A stretch of 61,211 nucleotides of DNA from Burkholderiaceae bacterium (GCA_021166725.1 JAJPES010000012.1:78635-139845); one strand, 5' to 3'; positions 39,433-48,468 are shown, counted from the stretch's first letter. Numbers and translations are program-made. Notes: generated by a model from the sequence alone, not told the origin.

Positions 39433-40174
39433 GCTGCTGCGGCTGGAGTCGGTGTCGCGCCGCTTCGGCGGTTTGCAGGCGCTCGTCGACGTGTCTCTTT
39501 CGATCGGCGCGGGCGAGGTGCTCGGGCTCATCGGACCGAATGGCGCCGGCAAGACGACGCTGGTCAATGTCATCACCGGCGTTCACACCGCAAGCAGCGG
39601 GCGCGTGCTCTTCGAGGGCAACGAGATCACTCGGCTGCGGCCGTACCGGACTGCGCGGGCGGGGCTGGCACGCACCTTCCAGGTCGTGCAGCCCTTCCCC
39701 GAACTGTCGGTGCTCGACAACGTGCGCGCGGCTGCGCTGTTCTCGTCGGGCGGATCGATGCACGAGGCGCGGCAGGTGGCCGAGGAGAAGCTCGCTTTCG
39801 TGGGCTTGAGCGAGCGCGCCTCGCTGCCGGCGGCGAACCTCACGCTGGCGATGCGCAAGCGACTGGAACTGGCGAAGGCGCTGGCGATGCACCCGAAGCT
39901 GCTGTTTCTCGACGAGGTGAACGCGGGCCTGAACTCGGCCGAGGTCGAGCAGGCGATGGCGCTCATTCGCAGGATCGCCGGCTCGGGCGTGACGATCGTG
40001 TTGATCGAACACCTGATGAAGGTCGTGCTGTCGGTGTCTTCGCGCGTTGTCGTCCTGCACAACGGTGCGCTGATCGCTGACGGCTCGCCGGCACAGGTCG
40101 TCTCGAACCCGCAGGTCGTCGAGGCGTACCTGGGCAAGAAATACGCGCAGCGCGCGACGGAGGCTGCGCAGTGA
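39425..40174 (+). CDS. Liv-type ABC transporter ATPase (LivG class)
   Basis: A 249-residue ATPase. Walker A is GPNGAGKTT and Walker B is LLFLDEVNAGLN. In place of the common LSGGQ signature it has NLTLAMRKRLELAKAL, a variant seen in many LivG proteins. It overlaps the LivM-class gene and its stop overlaps the GTG of the LivF-class gene. It works as a heterodimer with that subunit. Confidence 0.9.
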   Translation: MAELLRLESVSRRFGGLQALVDVSLSIGAGEVLGLIGPNGAGKTTLVNVITGVHTASSGRVLFEGNEITRLRPYRTARAGLARTFQVVQPFPELSVLDNVRAAALFSSGGSMHEARQVAEEKLAFVGLSERASLPAANLTLAMRKRLELAKALAMHPKLLFLDEVNAGLNSAEVEQAMALIRRIAGSGVTIVLIEHLMKVVLSVSSRVVVLHNGALIADGSPAQVVSNPQVVEAYLGKKYAQRATEAAQ

Positions 40175-40914
40175 TCGCGCCACGCGAACGCGGCGAGTTG
40201 CTGCGCATCGAAGGGCTGCAGTCGGGCTACGGACAGGTGACCGTCCTGTGGGGGGTGGACCTCTGCGTTCGCGAAGGCGAGATCACGGCGCTGATCGGCT
40301 CGAACGGCGCCGGCAAGTCGACGCTGATGCGCACCGTCTCGGGGCTGGTGCCGGCGCGTGCCGGTCGCATCTTCTGGCAGGGCGCCGAGGTGCAGGGCGT
40401 GGGCCCCGCGCGCGTTCTCGCGCACGGGATCGCGCACGTGCCGGAGGGGCGACGCTTGTTCGGCGCGATGAGCGTCGAGGAGAACCTCCTGATGGGCGCC
40501 TACCTGCGCGGGCACGACCCGAAGGGCGTATCGCACGACCTGGAGCACGTCTATGCGATCTTCCCGAAGCTGAAGGAGCGGCGTCGGCAGGCTGCAGGAA
40601 CGATGTCGGGCGGCGAGCAGCAGATGTGCGCGATCGGTCGCGGGCTGATGAGCGCGCCGCGCCTGCTGATGATCGACGAGCTTTCGCTCGGGCTGTCTCC
40701 GCTGCTCGTGGAGCAACTGGTAGAGGCGCTGACCGCACTGAACCGCGAGGGCTTGACGATCCTCGTCGTCGAGCAGGACGTCGTCGCAGCGCTCGAGGTT
40801 TCGCGTACGGCCTACGTGATGGACACCGGACGAGTAACGCAGCACGGCGACAGTGCTGCGTTGCTCGCCGACCCGGCGGTGCGCCGTGCGTACCTCGGCG
40901 CGCTCGCCGACTGA
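40171..40914 (+). CDS. Liv-type ABC transporter ATPase (LivF class)
   Basis: A 247-residue ATPase with Walker A GSNGAGKST, signature MSGGEQQMCAIGRGLM, and Walker B LLMIDELSLGLSP. The GTG start overlaps the LivG-class stop (GTGA). With it the transporter has all five parts (receptor, two permeases, two ATPases). Confidence 0.92.
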   Translation: MIAPRERGELLRIEGLQSGYGQVTVLWGVDLCVREGEITALIGSNGAGKSTLMRTVSGLVPARAGRIFWQGAEVQGVGPARVLAHGIAHVPEGRRLFGAMSVEENLLMGAYLRGHDPKGVSHDLEHVYAIFPKLKERRRQAAGTMSGGEQQMCAIGRGLMSAPRLLMIDELSLGLSPLLVEQLVEALTALNREGLTILVVEQDVVAALEVSRTAYVMDTGRVTQHGDSAALLADPAVRRAYLGALAD

Positions 40915-40956
40915 AGCTCGCGTGTCGCTTTCTTTTCCTGTCTGGAGGTGGATGCA

Positions 40957-41706
40957 ATGAACACTCGGATCCTCGTCGGCGGCGGCTATCGCTACATCCC
41001 GGCCGTCTCGCAGTATTCGGCGGGGGTTGCCGCGGAAGCGGGATTCCGCATCGAGCGCGCCCGTTTCTCGCGGGTCGTGCCGCTGCGCGAGGGCTTCGAG
41101 CGCATCGAGCAGCACCTGAAGTCGCTCGACCGCCCGAACCTTGCGTTCTGCGCCTGCGAGCTGCGTTCGCCGGCGCCGTTCACCGAAGCGGGATTCCGCG
41201 AGTTCAACGAGATCTACACCGGCACGCTCAGGCGCTGGGAGATCATCGACGATGCGAATCCGGTTGCGCGCAGCAACGTCTGTCCGGAGCTCGATCCCCC
41301 GGCCGAGCCGGGCTTCCTTGCTTTCAGCTATACGGTGCCGGACGAGCGCGCTGCACCGTCCTTCGTCGTCGCAGGCAGCGCCGAGGCACCCGAGGGCAAG
41401 GGCGACTATCGCGACAATGCAATCGCGCGCGGCGACGTCTCGCCCGAAGGGATCCGCACCAAGGCGCGCTGGGTGCTGAGGGAGATGGAGAACCGCATGC
41501 GCGCGCTCGGCTTCGACTGGCGTGCGGCGACCGCGACGCAGGTGTACACGGTGCACGACATCCATCCGTTCCTGGGCGAAGAGCTCGTGCGCCGCGGCGC
41601 AATGCGAGCAGGCGTCACCTGGCACTTCAACCGCCCGCCGGTGCTCGGGCTCGAATACGAAATGGATTGTCGCGGCGTAGCGGTCGAACGCGTGCTCGCG
41701 GCCTGA
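40957..41706 (+). CDS. CnbZ-like (2-amino-5-chloromuconate deaminase-like) protein
   Basis: A 249-residue soluble protein, recognised from memory as the family annotated 2-amino-5-chloromuconate deaminase (CnbZ), which releases ammonia from 2-aminomuconates in the modified meta-cleavage of aminophenols. Characteristic stretches are GGGYRYIPAVSQYSAGVAA, FCACELRSPAPFTEAGFREF and VARSNVCPELDPPAEPGF. GGAGG lies 8 bases before the ATG at 40957. The next gene, an FAH-family hydrolase, could act on the keto acid formed. The family also occurs in transporter clusters with no known chloro-aromatic pathway, so the substrate is open. Confidence 0.55.
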   Translation: MNTRILVGGGYRYIPAVSQYSAGVAAEAGFRIERARFSRVVPLREGFERIEQHLKSLDRPNLAFCACELRSPAPFTEAGFREFNEIYTGTLRRWEIIDDANPVARSNVCPELDPPAEPGFLAFSYTVPDERAAPSFVVAGSAEAPEGKGDYRDNAIARGDVSPEGIRTKARWVLREMENRMRALGFDWRAATATQVYTVHDIHPFLGEELVRRGAMRAGVTWHFNRPPVLGLEYEMDCRGVAVERVLAA

Positions 41707-41720
41707 AGGGAGGAAATGCG

Positions 41721-42563
41721 ATGAAGCTGCTTCGTTTCGGCCCCCCCGGGAAAGAGAAGCCCGGCATCGTCGATGCCGACGGTCGTGTGCGCGACCTCTC
41801 CGAGCACGTGGCCGACATCGACCTGCGCGCGCTCGACGGCAAGGCGCTCGACGCGCTGCGCCGCATCGACCCGACGACGCTGCCCGAGGCTTCCTCCGCC
41901 GCACGCATCGGCCCGTGCGTGGCGCACATCGGCAAGCTCGTCTGCGTCGGCCTGAACTACTCCGACCACGCCGCCGAGAGCAACATGCCGGTGCCGACCG
42001 AGCCGATCCTGTTCCTGAAGCCGTCGAGCGCGGTGTGCGGGCCGAACGACGACGTCCAGATTCCGCGCGGGTCGCAGAAGACGGATTGGGAGGTCGAGCT
42101 CGGCGTGGTCATCGGGCGCCGCGCGAAGTACGTCTCCGAGCAGGACGCGCTCGACCACGTGGCCGGCTACTGCATCGTCAACGACGTCTCCGAGCGCGAG
42201 TTCCAGCTCGAGCGGCAGGGCCAGTGGGACAAGGGCAAGGGCCACGACAGTTTCGCGCCGGTGGGACCGTGGCTGGTTACGCGCGACGAAGTCGCGGATC
42301 CGCAGGCGCTCGCGCTGTGGCTCGACGTCAACGGCCGGCGCTACCAGCACGGCAGCACGCGTACGATGGTGTTCGGCGTGACGACGCTCGTGTCGTACAT
42401 CTCGCGCTTCATGACGCTCGAACCCGGCGACATCGTCTCCACCGGCACGCCGCCGGGCGTCGGCATGGGGCAGAAGCCGCCGTCGTACCTGAAGCCGGGG
42501 GACGTGATCACGCTGGGCATCGACGGGCTGGGCGAGCAGCGCCAGCGCTGCGTCGCCAGCTGA
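41721..42563 (+). CDS. Fumarylacetoacetate hydrolase (FAH) family protein
   Basis: A 280-residue FAH-superfamily enzyme. The family handles 2-oxo acids: C-C hydrolysis, decarboxylation or keto-enol hydration. The metal site is in DWEVELGVVIG (Glu-x-Glu) with a downstream Asp, and the loop STGTPPGVGMG is intact. The N-terminal cap (about residues 1-70) resembles the ureidoglycolate lyase/acylpyruvase group. AGGGAGGAA precedes the ATG. It probably follows the CnbZ-like enzyme in one pathway. Confidence 0.88.
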   Translation: MKLLRFGPPGKEKPGIVDADGRVRDLSEHVADIDLRALDGKALDALRRIDPTTLPEASSAARIGPCVAHIGKLVCVGLNYSDHAAESNMPVPTEPILFLKPSSAVCGPNDDVQIPRGSQKTDWEVELGVVIGRRAKYVSEQDALDHVAGYCIVNDVSEREFQLERQGQWDKGKGHDSFAPVGPWLVTRDEVADPQALALWLDVNGRRYQHGSTRTMVFGVTTLVSYISRFMTLEPGDIVSTGTPPGVGMGQKPPSYLKPGDVITLGIDGLGEQRQRCVAS

Positions 42564-42636
42564 GCGGCGCGCTCGCCGCACGTTCGTCGAACCGGCGCTG
42601 GAGCCGGCGGCCCGCACGTCGTCGAAGGAGCTTCGC

Positions 42637-43632
42637 ATGCATCGACCCCGGGTGCTGCTCGTGTCGCTGGGCGGCACGATCACGATGACGCGCGACGCCG
42701 CGGCCGCAGGCATCGCGCCGACGCTCGGCGCAGCGGAACTGGTCGCGGCCGTCCCCGGCCTCGCAGACGTGGCCGATATCGCCGCGCATTCGATGTTGCG
42801 CATCCCCGGCGCATCGCTCGGTTTCGACGACCTCATCCGGCTCGCGGCGCTGCTCGACGCGCGCTTCGCCGAGGGCGTCGACGGCGCGGTCGTGATCCAG
42901 GGTACCGACACGATCGAGGAGACCGCATGGTTCCTCGACCTGCTGGTCGCCGGCGATGCGCCGGTCGTCGTCACCGGAGCGATGCGCGGCCCGCAGATGC
43001 CTGGCGCCGATGGTCCGGCGAACCTGCTGGCCGCGACGATCGTCGCAGCGAGCGAGCGCGTGCGCGGCCTGGGGGCGCTGGTCGTGCTGAACGACGAGGT
43101 GCACGCCGCGCGTTTCGTGCAGAAGATGCACACCGCGCTGCCGTCGGCGTTCGCTTCGCCGTCGGCCGGACCGATCGGTTCCGTTGCCGAGGGTGGAGTG
43201 CATCTGCACGCGAGGCTCGAGCGCACGCCGCGCGTCGCTCTCCCGCCGTCGACCGACGAAGCGCCGGTGGCGCTCCTGCGGATGGCGCTCGGTGACGATG
43301 GGCGCATGCTGCCTGCGCTCCCCGGCCTGGGCTATCGAGGCGCGGTGATCGAAGCGATGGGCGCGGGGCACGTCGCGGCGAACGTCGCGCCGCTGATCGG
43401 CGACCTCGTCGATCACCTGCCGGTCGTCCTGTCGGTGCGCGTGGCGGCCGGTCCTGCCTTCACGAAGACCTACGGCTTCGAGGGCTCGGAGATCGACTTG
43501 CTCCGGCGCGGCGCAATGCCCGCCGGGTGGCTCGGCGGGCTGCGCTCGCGCATCCTGCTGTCGCTGCTGTTGCGCAGCGGATTGTCGGGACAGGCGCTGC
43601 GCGAGAGCTTCGGGCGCTACGTCGGGCGCTGA
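42637..43632 (+). CDS. Asparaginase/glutaminase family protein
   Basis: A 331-residue L-asparaginase-fold amidohydrolase. The catalytic Thr sits in SLGGTITMT, the second Thr/Asp pair in QGTDTIEET, and the Lys in VQKMHT is kept. No signal peptide is seen, so it is cytosolic. It lies 73 bases after the FAH gene. In this setting it may release ammonia from an asparagine- or succinamate-like compound brought in by the Liv transporter. Its 3' end overlaps the convergent membrane protein gene by 16 bases. Confidence 0.86.
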   Translation: MHRPRVLLVSLGGTITMTRDAAAAGIAPTLGAAELVAAVPGLADVADIAAHSMLRIPGASLGFDDLIRLAALLDARFAEGVDGAVVIQGTDTIEETAWFLDLLVAGDAPVVVTGAMRGPQMPGADGPANLLAATIVAASERVRGLGALVVLNDEVHAARFVQKMHTALPSAFASPSAGPIGSVAEGGVHLHARLERTPRVALPPSTDEAPVALLRMALGDDGRMLPALPGLGYRGAVIEAMGAGHVAANVAPLIGDLVDHLPVVLSVRVAAGPAFTKTYGFEGSEIDLLRRGAMPAGWLGGLRSRILLSLLLRSGLSGQALRESFGRYVGR

Positions 43633-44210
43633 ACGCGCGCGGACGATGAACGCGGCGCGATGCGTGCCGCGAGCATCGAGGCCTGCTGCAGCAGCGCCGC
43701 CGTCACCAGCCCGAGCATGCCGGCGAGCGTCGCGGCGAGCAGCGCTGCTGCCATCGTCGCCGCGAGCGCACGCAACCACAGCGGCGACGATCGCGGCAGC
43801 GCGAGCAGCGCCTGCGGCGACGCGACGAGCAACAGCGTCAGCGCGAGCGCGATGTCCGCGCTTCGCAGAAGCACGGCCGCCGCCAGCGCGAACGTCAGCG
43901 GCATGAACCACTCGGTGAAGGCGGACACCACGCGCGTCGCAAGCGAGACGAGCCCGGCGGCGCTCGACCCGCTCGTTCCGCCCGCCTCGTCAGCCGCTGG
44001 CCACGCACGCAGCCGTCGCCTCGGCCACGCGCCGAGCCCGACGACGAACGCGACCAGCGCCGCTTCGACGAGGCGGCCGGCCGCGGCGGCGCCGACGACG
44101 GCGATCAGGGCGAGGATCTCGAAGGGAATGCGTCCGTTGCGCACGGCAACGACGCGCGCGCCGGCGGGCGCGACGGCGGCCGGTGCGCCGGCTGCTGGAT
44201 CGGAAGACAA
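43617..44210 (-). CDS. P1B-ATPase-like membrane protein without cytosolic catalytic domains
   Basis: A 197-residue membrane protein I do not find in any family by memory, but whose helices read like those of P1B metal ATPases. Residues 29-67 match the third and fourth helices (GRLVEAALVAFVVGLGAW versus GEAWEAAAVTFLFVFGAW in the ATPase at 50627). Residues 97-139 match the fifth and sixth (ADIALALTLLLVASPQ versus GDVALALTLLVIGCPG). Residues 145-187 match the last two. The actuator, phosphorylation and nucleotide domains are absent, replaced by a short linker and a five-residue junction. The metal-site CPx motif is SPQ. Start is TTG 44210. Confidence 0.6.
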   Translation of the reverse strand: MSSDPAAGAPAAVAPAGARVVAVRNGRIPFEILALIAVVGAAAAGRLVEAALVAFVVGLGAWPRRRLRAWPAADEAGGTSGSSAAGLVSLATRVVSAFTEWFMPLTFALAAAVLLRSADIALALTLLLVASPQALLALPRSSPLWLRALAATMAAALLAATLAGMLGLVTAALLQQASMLAARIAPRSSSARVQRPT

Positions 44211-44315
44211 GGGGGAACTCCGGAAGGCGACGTGCGCTGCGGACGCCGAGGCGAAGACTACCAGCGCACCACGGGTTGCGGTAGCGGCGAACCGGCAGCA
44301 GCGTCCGCGCCCGGG

Positions 44316-45275
44316 CTAGCGGGTCGCCGGCGCCTGCGGCACGCGCGGAACCGGCGCGAGTCCGCCGACCGCCTGCACCAGGCCGTACAGTCCGTAGACC
44401 ATCGAGATCGTCACGGCGGTCGGCGCGGCGATGCCGAATGCGCCGAGTGCGAGCACCGCCGCCGCTTCGCGCGTACCCCAACCGCCGAAGCTCACCGGCA
44501 GCGTCGCGAAAACGAAGATCGGCACCGCGCACGCGGCCATCGCCCAGAACGGGATGTCCACCTGCAGTGCGCGCGCCGCGCAGACGAGCGACGCGATCGC
44601 GAGCAGCTGCACGATCGTCGACAGCACGATCTGCGCGACGTAGTGGCGTCCCGCGTGGCCGCCGCGCAGCGCGTCGTGCATGCGCACCAGGCGCGGGCTG
44701 TCGCGCCGTGGCAGCCAGCGGCGCAGTACGAGCAGCGCGAGCCACGGTCCGGCGAGCGATGCGAAGGCGAGCAGCAGCGCGGTCTGCACGAGCGGCGAAC
44801 CGGCGAGCGCGGGCCAGCGCGCGGCGAGCGCGCGCGTCGATTCGCTGTCGGCGCCCCACGCGATCGAGACGAAGCCGACGACGCACAGCATCCACAGTCC
44901 GCTCAATCGGTCGAGCAGCACGCTCATGCCGGCTTCGACGCCCGGATGGCCGAGCCGCTGCAGCGAGAACGCGCGCAGCATGTCGCCGCCGACCACGGCG
45001 CCGGGCAGCAGCGCGTTGACGGCGACCCCGTGGAAATACGTGGTGAGCGCCCACGTGCGCGGCGCGAGCATGCCGAACCAGCGCGCGAGCTCGCGCCAGC
45101 GCAGCGCCGAGAACGTGTTGGCGGCGACGTTCGACGCCAGGCCGAGCGCGAGCCAGCGCGGGTCCGCGCCGCGCATCGCTTCGAGCACGCGCGTAGGGCC
45201 GGCGAGCCAGACGACGCCGCCGAGCAGCGCGAACGCAGCGAACACGCGCAGCCAGCGCAGTGCGCGCTGCTTCAT
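44316..45275 (-). CDS. UPF0104/LPG-synthase-TM family flippase-like protein
   Basis: A 319-residue polytopic membrane protein of the family that includes AglD and the transmembrane half of MprF. Typical motifs are RWRELARWFG, GAVVGGDMLRAF (about residue 95), VLLDRLSGL, and PVSFGGWGTREAAAV. In its place between a DPM1-like GT2 and a GT39 gene it probably helps present an undecaprenyl-phosphate sugar to the periplasm. The ATG at 45275 overlaps the GT2 stop (ATGA). Confidence 0.85.
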   Translation of the reverse strand: MKQRALRWLRVFAAFALLGGVVWLAGPTRVLEAMRGADPRWLALGLASNVAANTFSALRWRELARWFGMLAPRTWALTTYFHGVAVNALLPGAVVGGDMLRAFSLQRLGHPGVEAGMSVLLDRLSGLWMLCVVGFVSIAWGADSESTRALAARWPALAGSPLVQTALLLAFASLAGPWLALLVLRRWLPRRDSPRLVRMHDALRGGHAGRHYVAQIVLSTIVQLLAIASLVCAARALQVDIPFWAMAACAVPIFVFATLPVSFGGWGTREAAAVLALGAFGIAAPTAVTISMVYGLYGLVQAVGGLAPVPRVPQAPATR

Positions 45276-46414
45276 CGCGATGCGTCGCCGTGCATCGGCT
45301 TGCGTACTCGCGATCGCGTTCGTCGGTGCTCGTCGATCGGCTCGCGCGTGTGGTACTGGGGTCGCCGACCGCCTTCGTGATACAGCCGGATCAGCAGCTC
45401 TCCGGTGAGCCCGGCGACGATCAGTTGCGCGCCGATCAGCACGAGGATCACGCCGGTGAGCAACAGCGGTCGTTGGCCGATGTCCTCGCCGAGCAGCTTC
45501 AGTGCCAGCAGGTACGCGAGGATCGCGCCGCCCGGCACCCCCAGCCACAGGCCGAGTCCGCCGAACGCATGCAGCGGGCGCTGCCGATAGCGCAGGAAGA
45601 AGACGACGAGCACCAGATCGAGCACGACGCGGAAGGTACGGTCGATACCGTATTTCGACGTGCCCCGCGTGCGCGGGTGGTGGCGCACCGGCACCTCGAC
45701 GATGCGCGCACCCGCTTCGCTCGCCAGCGACGGAATGAATCGATGCAGTTCGCCGTATAGATGGATGCGCTCGATGATCGCGCGCCGGTACGCTTTCAAT
45801 GCGCAGCCGTAGTCGTGCAGGTGCACGCCGGTGGCGCGCGAGATCAGACGGTTGGCGAGCACCGACGGCAGCCGGCGCGACAGCGCCTTGTCCTGCCGGT
45901 TCTGCCGCCAGCCGGAGATGACGTCGATCTCGGGGTCTTGTTCGAGCCGCTCGACCATCGCCGGAATGTCGGCGGGGTCGTTCTGCAGGTCGGCGTCGAG
46001 CGTGACGACGTAGCGGCCCTGCGCGCGGTCGAAGCCGGCCTGCAGTGCGATCGACTGGCCGTAGTTGCGCGCGAGGACGACCGGGCGCAGCCAGTCGACG
46101 TCTTCGGCGAGCCTGCGCAGCAGCGCGGCCGAGCCGTCGTGCGAGCCGTCGTCGACGAGGATCAGCTCGAAGCGCCATCCGGTGGGCTCGAGCGCGGCGC
46201 CTACGCTCTCGACGAGTTCGCGCAGGTTCTCCACCTCGTTGAGCATCGGGATGACGATCGAGACGTCGATCGGGCGGGCGAGCGACGGCGCGGAGCCGGA
46301 TACGGCGAGCGGGCCGGTGCCGCGGCGCAGGTCGGCAATGCCGTCGGCGTCGCCGTCGCGGTCGTTCTCGGCGACCGGATCGGCCGCCCGGTAGCTGGAA
46401 AGCGGTTCGTTCAT
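45272..46414 (-). CDS. Glycosyltransferase family 2, polyprenyl-phosphate sugar synthase (DPM1/ArnC type)
   Basis: A 380-residue membrane-bound GT-A enzyme making an undecaprenyl-phosphate sugar. The catalytic part has VSIVIPMLNEVENLREL, LVDDGSHDGS, TLDADLQNDPADIP and RQNRQDKALSRRLPS. Two C-terminal helices anchor it. The first about 45 residues are disordered. ATG 46414 is used; it is divergent from the GT39 gene with only 38 bases between the starts. It supplies the donor for that GT39 enzyme. Confidence 0.89.
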   Translation of the reverse strand: MNEPLSSYRAADPVAENDRDGDADGIADLRRGTGPLAVSGSAPSLARPIDVSIVIPMLNEVENLRELVESVGAALEPTGWRFELILVDDGSHDGSAALLRRLAEDVDWLRPVVLARNYGQSIALQAGFDRAQGRYVVTLDADLQNDPADIPAMVERLEQDPEIDVISGWRQNRQDKALSRRLPSVLANRLISRATGVHLHDYGCALKAYRRAIIERIHLYGELHRFIPSLASEAGARIVEVPVRHHPRTRGTSKYGIDRTFRVVLDLVLVVFFLRYRQRPLHAFGGLGLWLGVPGGAILAYLLALKLLGEDIGQRPLLLTGVILVLIGAQLIVAGLTGELLIRLYHEGGRRPQYHTREPIDEHRRTRSRVRKPMHGDASR

Positions 46415-46452
46415 CGCCCCGATTGTCTCGCGCCGCGCGTGTGCAGCGTGCA

Positions 46453-47958
46453 ATGATGCACGCCTCACGCAACGTCCCGCCCGTGACGAGCCTCGTTTCC
46501 CGACCGCACGCTTCGCGCCTCGCCGGCGACGACGCGCGCTTTTCTATCGCGCTGATGTTCGGCTGGTTCGCCGCGCAGGTCGCGCTGCGCGTGCTCGTCT
46601 CCGACTCGCTCGAACTCGACGAGGCCGAGCAGACGCTGGATGCGCGCACGCTGGCGCTCGGCTACGGCACGCAGCCGCCGCTCTATACGTGGCTGCAGCA
46701 CGCGTTCTTCCGCGTGTTCGGCGTGTCCGTCTTCTCGCTGGCGCTGGCGAAGAACGCGATGCTGTTCGCCGCGTGGACTTTCACGCTGCTGGCGGCGCGG
46801 CGCGTGATGCCGGCGCGTGCGGCGTGGCTCGGCACGTTGTCGATGCTCTGGCTCGTTTCGCTGTCGTGGGACGCGCAGCGCGATCTCACGCATACGGTGC
46901 TGGCGACGACGACGGCCGCGGCGCTCGTCCATGCGTTCGTGCTCGTCGCGCAACGTCCGGGCGTGGGCGAGTACGTCTGGCTCGGAATCGCGCTCGGCCT
47001 GTCCGTGCTCGCGAAGTACAACAACGTCGCGTTCGCCGCGCTGCTCGCCGGCACGGCGCTCGTCGTGCCGCAGTTGCGCCGGCGCGTCTTTCGCGTGCGC
47101 CTCGCGTGGACGATCGTCGTGGCCGCGCTCGTCGTCGCGCCGCATGCGCTGTGGCTGTTCGGGCACTGGCAACTGGCGAGCGAAGGGACGATGTCGAAGA
47201 TGGGCGCCGATCTCGCGCACGCTTCCGCCCTCGCCGGCTGGCTGGCCGGGCTGGGCAGCGCGCTGCTGGCGTTCGTGGGCTTCGTCACGCCGTGGTGGAT
47301 CGTCGTGCTCGTTTTTTTCGGGCGTCGCGCGTGGTCTGCGCCCGGGGATCCGGATGCGCAGCGCATCGCTCGCGTCTACCTGCTGCTCTTCGGCGCGCTG
47401 CTCGTCTTCCTTGTCGTCGCCGGCGGCGTGACGCACTTCAAGCCGCGCTGGTTCGTGCCGGGCCTGTTCGTGCTGCCGGCGATGTTCTTCGCGGTGCGGC
47501 CGATGCTCGCCGAGGGGCCGCGCGCCGGCGCCTACCGTCGTGCGACGCTCGCCTTCGGCGCGCTGATCTTCGTACTGCTCGCGGCGAAGGCGCCCGTGGA
47601 GGGTCGTTTCGCGAAACCCGGCGACCTGAACGAGCCGACCGGCGCGCTCGCGGCTGCGTTGCGCGCCGATGGCTTCACGCGGGGGGTGATCGTCAGCGAC
47701 GAGCGCCGCCTGGCGGCCCGCCTGCGCGTGCAGTTTCCCGATTCGAGGATCGTGCTGGCGGGAGAAGCGGTTCCGGAGGCAGCGAGTCGCCAGCCCCGCA
47801 TCGTCATCGCGAGCGACGATCGACTGCCGGCGCTGCTTCGAAAGCTCGGCCTGGCGAAGCACGAGGGCGAGATGCAGCGAGTAGCGTTGCCTTACCTCTA
47901 TGGCGCCGACCGGCCGCTTCGCGCGCGTTATGCGTGGGTGGTGCTCGGGCGCTCATAG
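46453..47958 (+). CDS. Glycosyltransferase family 39 (ArnT-like)
   Basis: A 501-residue polytopic periplasm-facing glycosyltransferase that uses an undecaprenyl-phosphate sugar. The acidic catalytic pair is in SLELDEAEQTL near the first periplasmic loop, followed by YGTQPPLYTWLQHAFF and ten or more helices. The C-terminal soluble part binds the acceptor. By family it would modify lipid A, a polysaccharide or protein. ATG 46453 or 46456 starts the protein. It forms a divergent pair with the GT2 gene. Confidence 0.87.
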   Translation: MMHASRNVPPVTSLVSRPHASRLAGDDARFSIALMFGWFAAQVALRVLVSDSLELDEAEQTLDARTLALGYGTQPPLYTWLQHAFFRVFGVSVFSLALAKNAMLFAAWTFTLLAARRVMPARAAWLGTLSMLWLVSLSWDAQRDLTHTVLATTTAAALVHAFVLVAQRPGVGEYVWLGIALGLSVLAKYNNVAFAALLAGTALVVPQLRRRVFRVRLAWTIVVAALVVAPHALWLFGHWQLASEGTMSKMGADLAHASALAGWLAGLGSALLAFVGFVTPWWIVVLVFFGRRAWSAPGDPDAQRIARVYLLLFGALLVFLVVAGGVTHFKPRWFVPGLFVLPAMFFAVRPMLAEGPRAGAYRRATLAFGALIFVLLAAKAPVEGRFAKPGDLNEPTGALAAALRADGFTRGVIVSDERRLAARLRVQFPDSRIVLAGEAVPEAASRQPRIVIASDDRLPALLRKLGLAKHEGEMQRVALPYLYGADRPLRARYAWVVLGRS

Positions 47959-48003
47959 CTTCGTGCAGCCGGACGGTTCGCGGCGCGTTGGGAGCGCGCC
48001 CGC

Positions 48004-48468
48004 TTAGCGCACCCTCGGCGGCGCCCACGTCGGCTCGCCCTGCGCTGCCCGATACGCATCCAGCCGCCCTCTCAGGTCGTCGTCGATGCGCCGCGGACGC
48101 CCGTCGTCCAGGCCGATGACGACCAGCGTCGACACCGCCTCGAGCCGCCGCTCGCCGGCCACCGTTCCGACGAAGCGCAACCGCAGCGAGCTAGAGCCGA
48201 TGTGCTCGAGATAGACGGTGAGGTCGAGGTGCTCGCCGAGCAGGCACGGCGCGACGAAGGTGCATTCGGTGCGCGCGGTCGGCGTGCCGAGTCGGCGCTC
48301 GAGGATGAACTCCGAGTAGCGGATGCCCAGCGCTTCGGAGAACCAGTCCTCGACCACCGCCTGCAGCATCTCGAAGTAGCGGGGAAAGAAGACGTACCCG
48401 GCCGGGTCGGTGTGCGTGAAGCGCACGACCGTCTGCAGCGTGAACGGAGACTTCACCGGGCGATCCAT
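48004..48468 (-). CDS. 4-hydroxybenzoyl-CoA thioesterase family protein
   Basis: A 154-residue hotdog-fold acyl-CoA thioesterase. The active-site Asp is in FTHTDPAGYVFFPRYFEM (Asp21). Members of this branch often accompany aromatic-CoA pathways, and the box locus lies about 5 kb away, so it may recycle CoA from stalled benzoyl-CoA intermediates; this is inference. ATG 48468 gives the family length. Confidence 0.87.
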   Translation of the reverse strand: MDRPVKSPFTLQTVVRFTHTDPAGYVFFPRYFEMLQAVVEDWFSEALGIRYSEFILERRLGTPTARTECTFVAPCLLGEHLDLTVYLEHIGSSSLRLRFVGTVAGERRLEAVSTLVVIGLDDGRPRRIDDDLRGRLDAYRAAQGEPTWAPPRVR

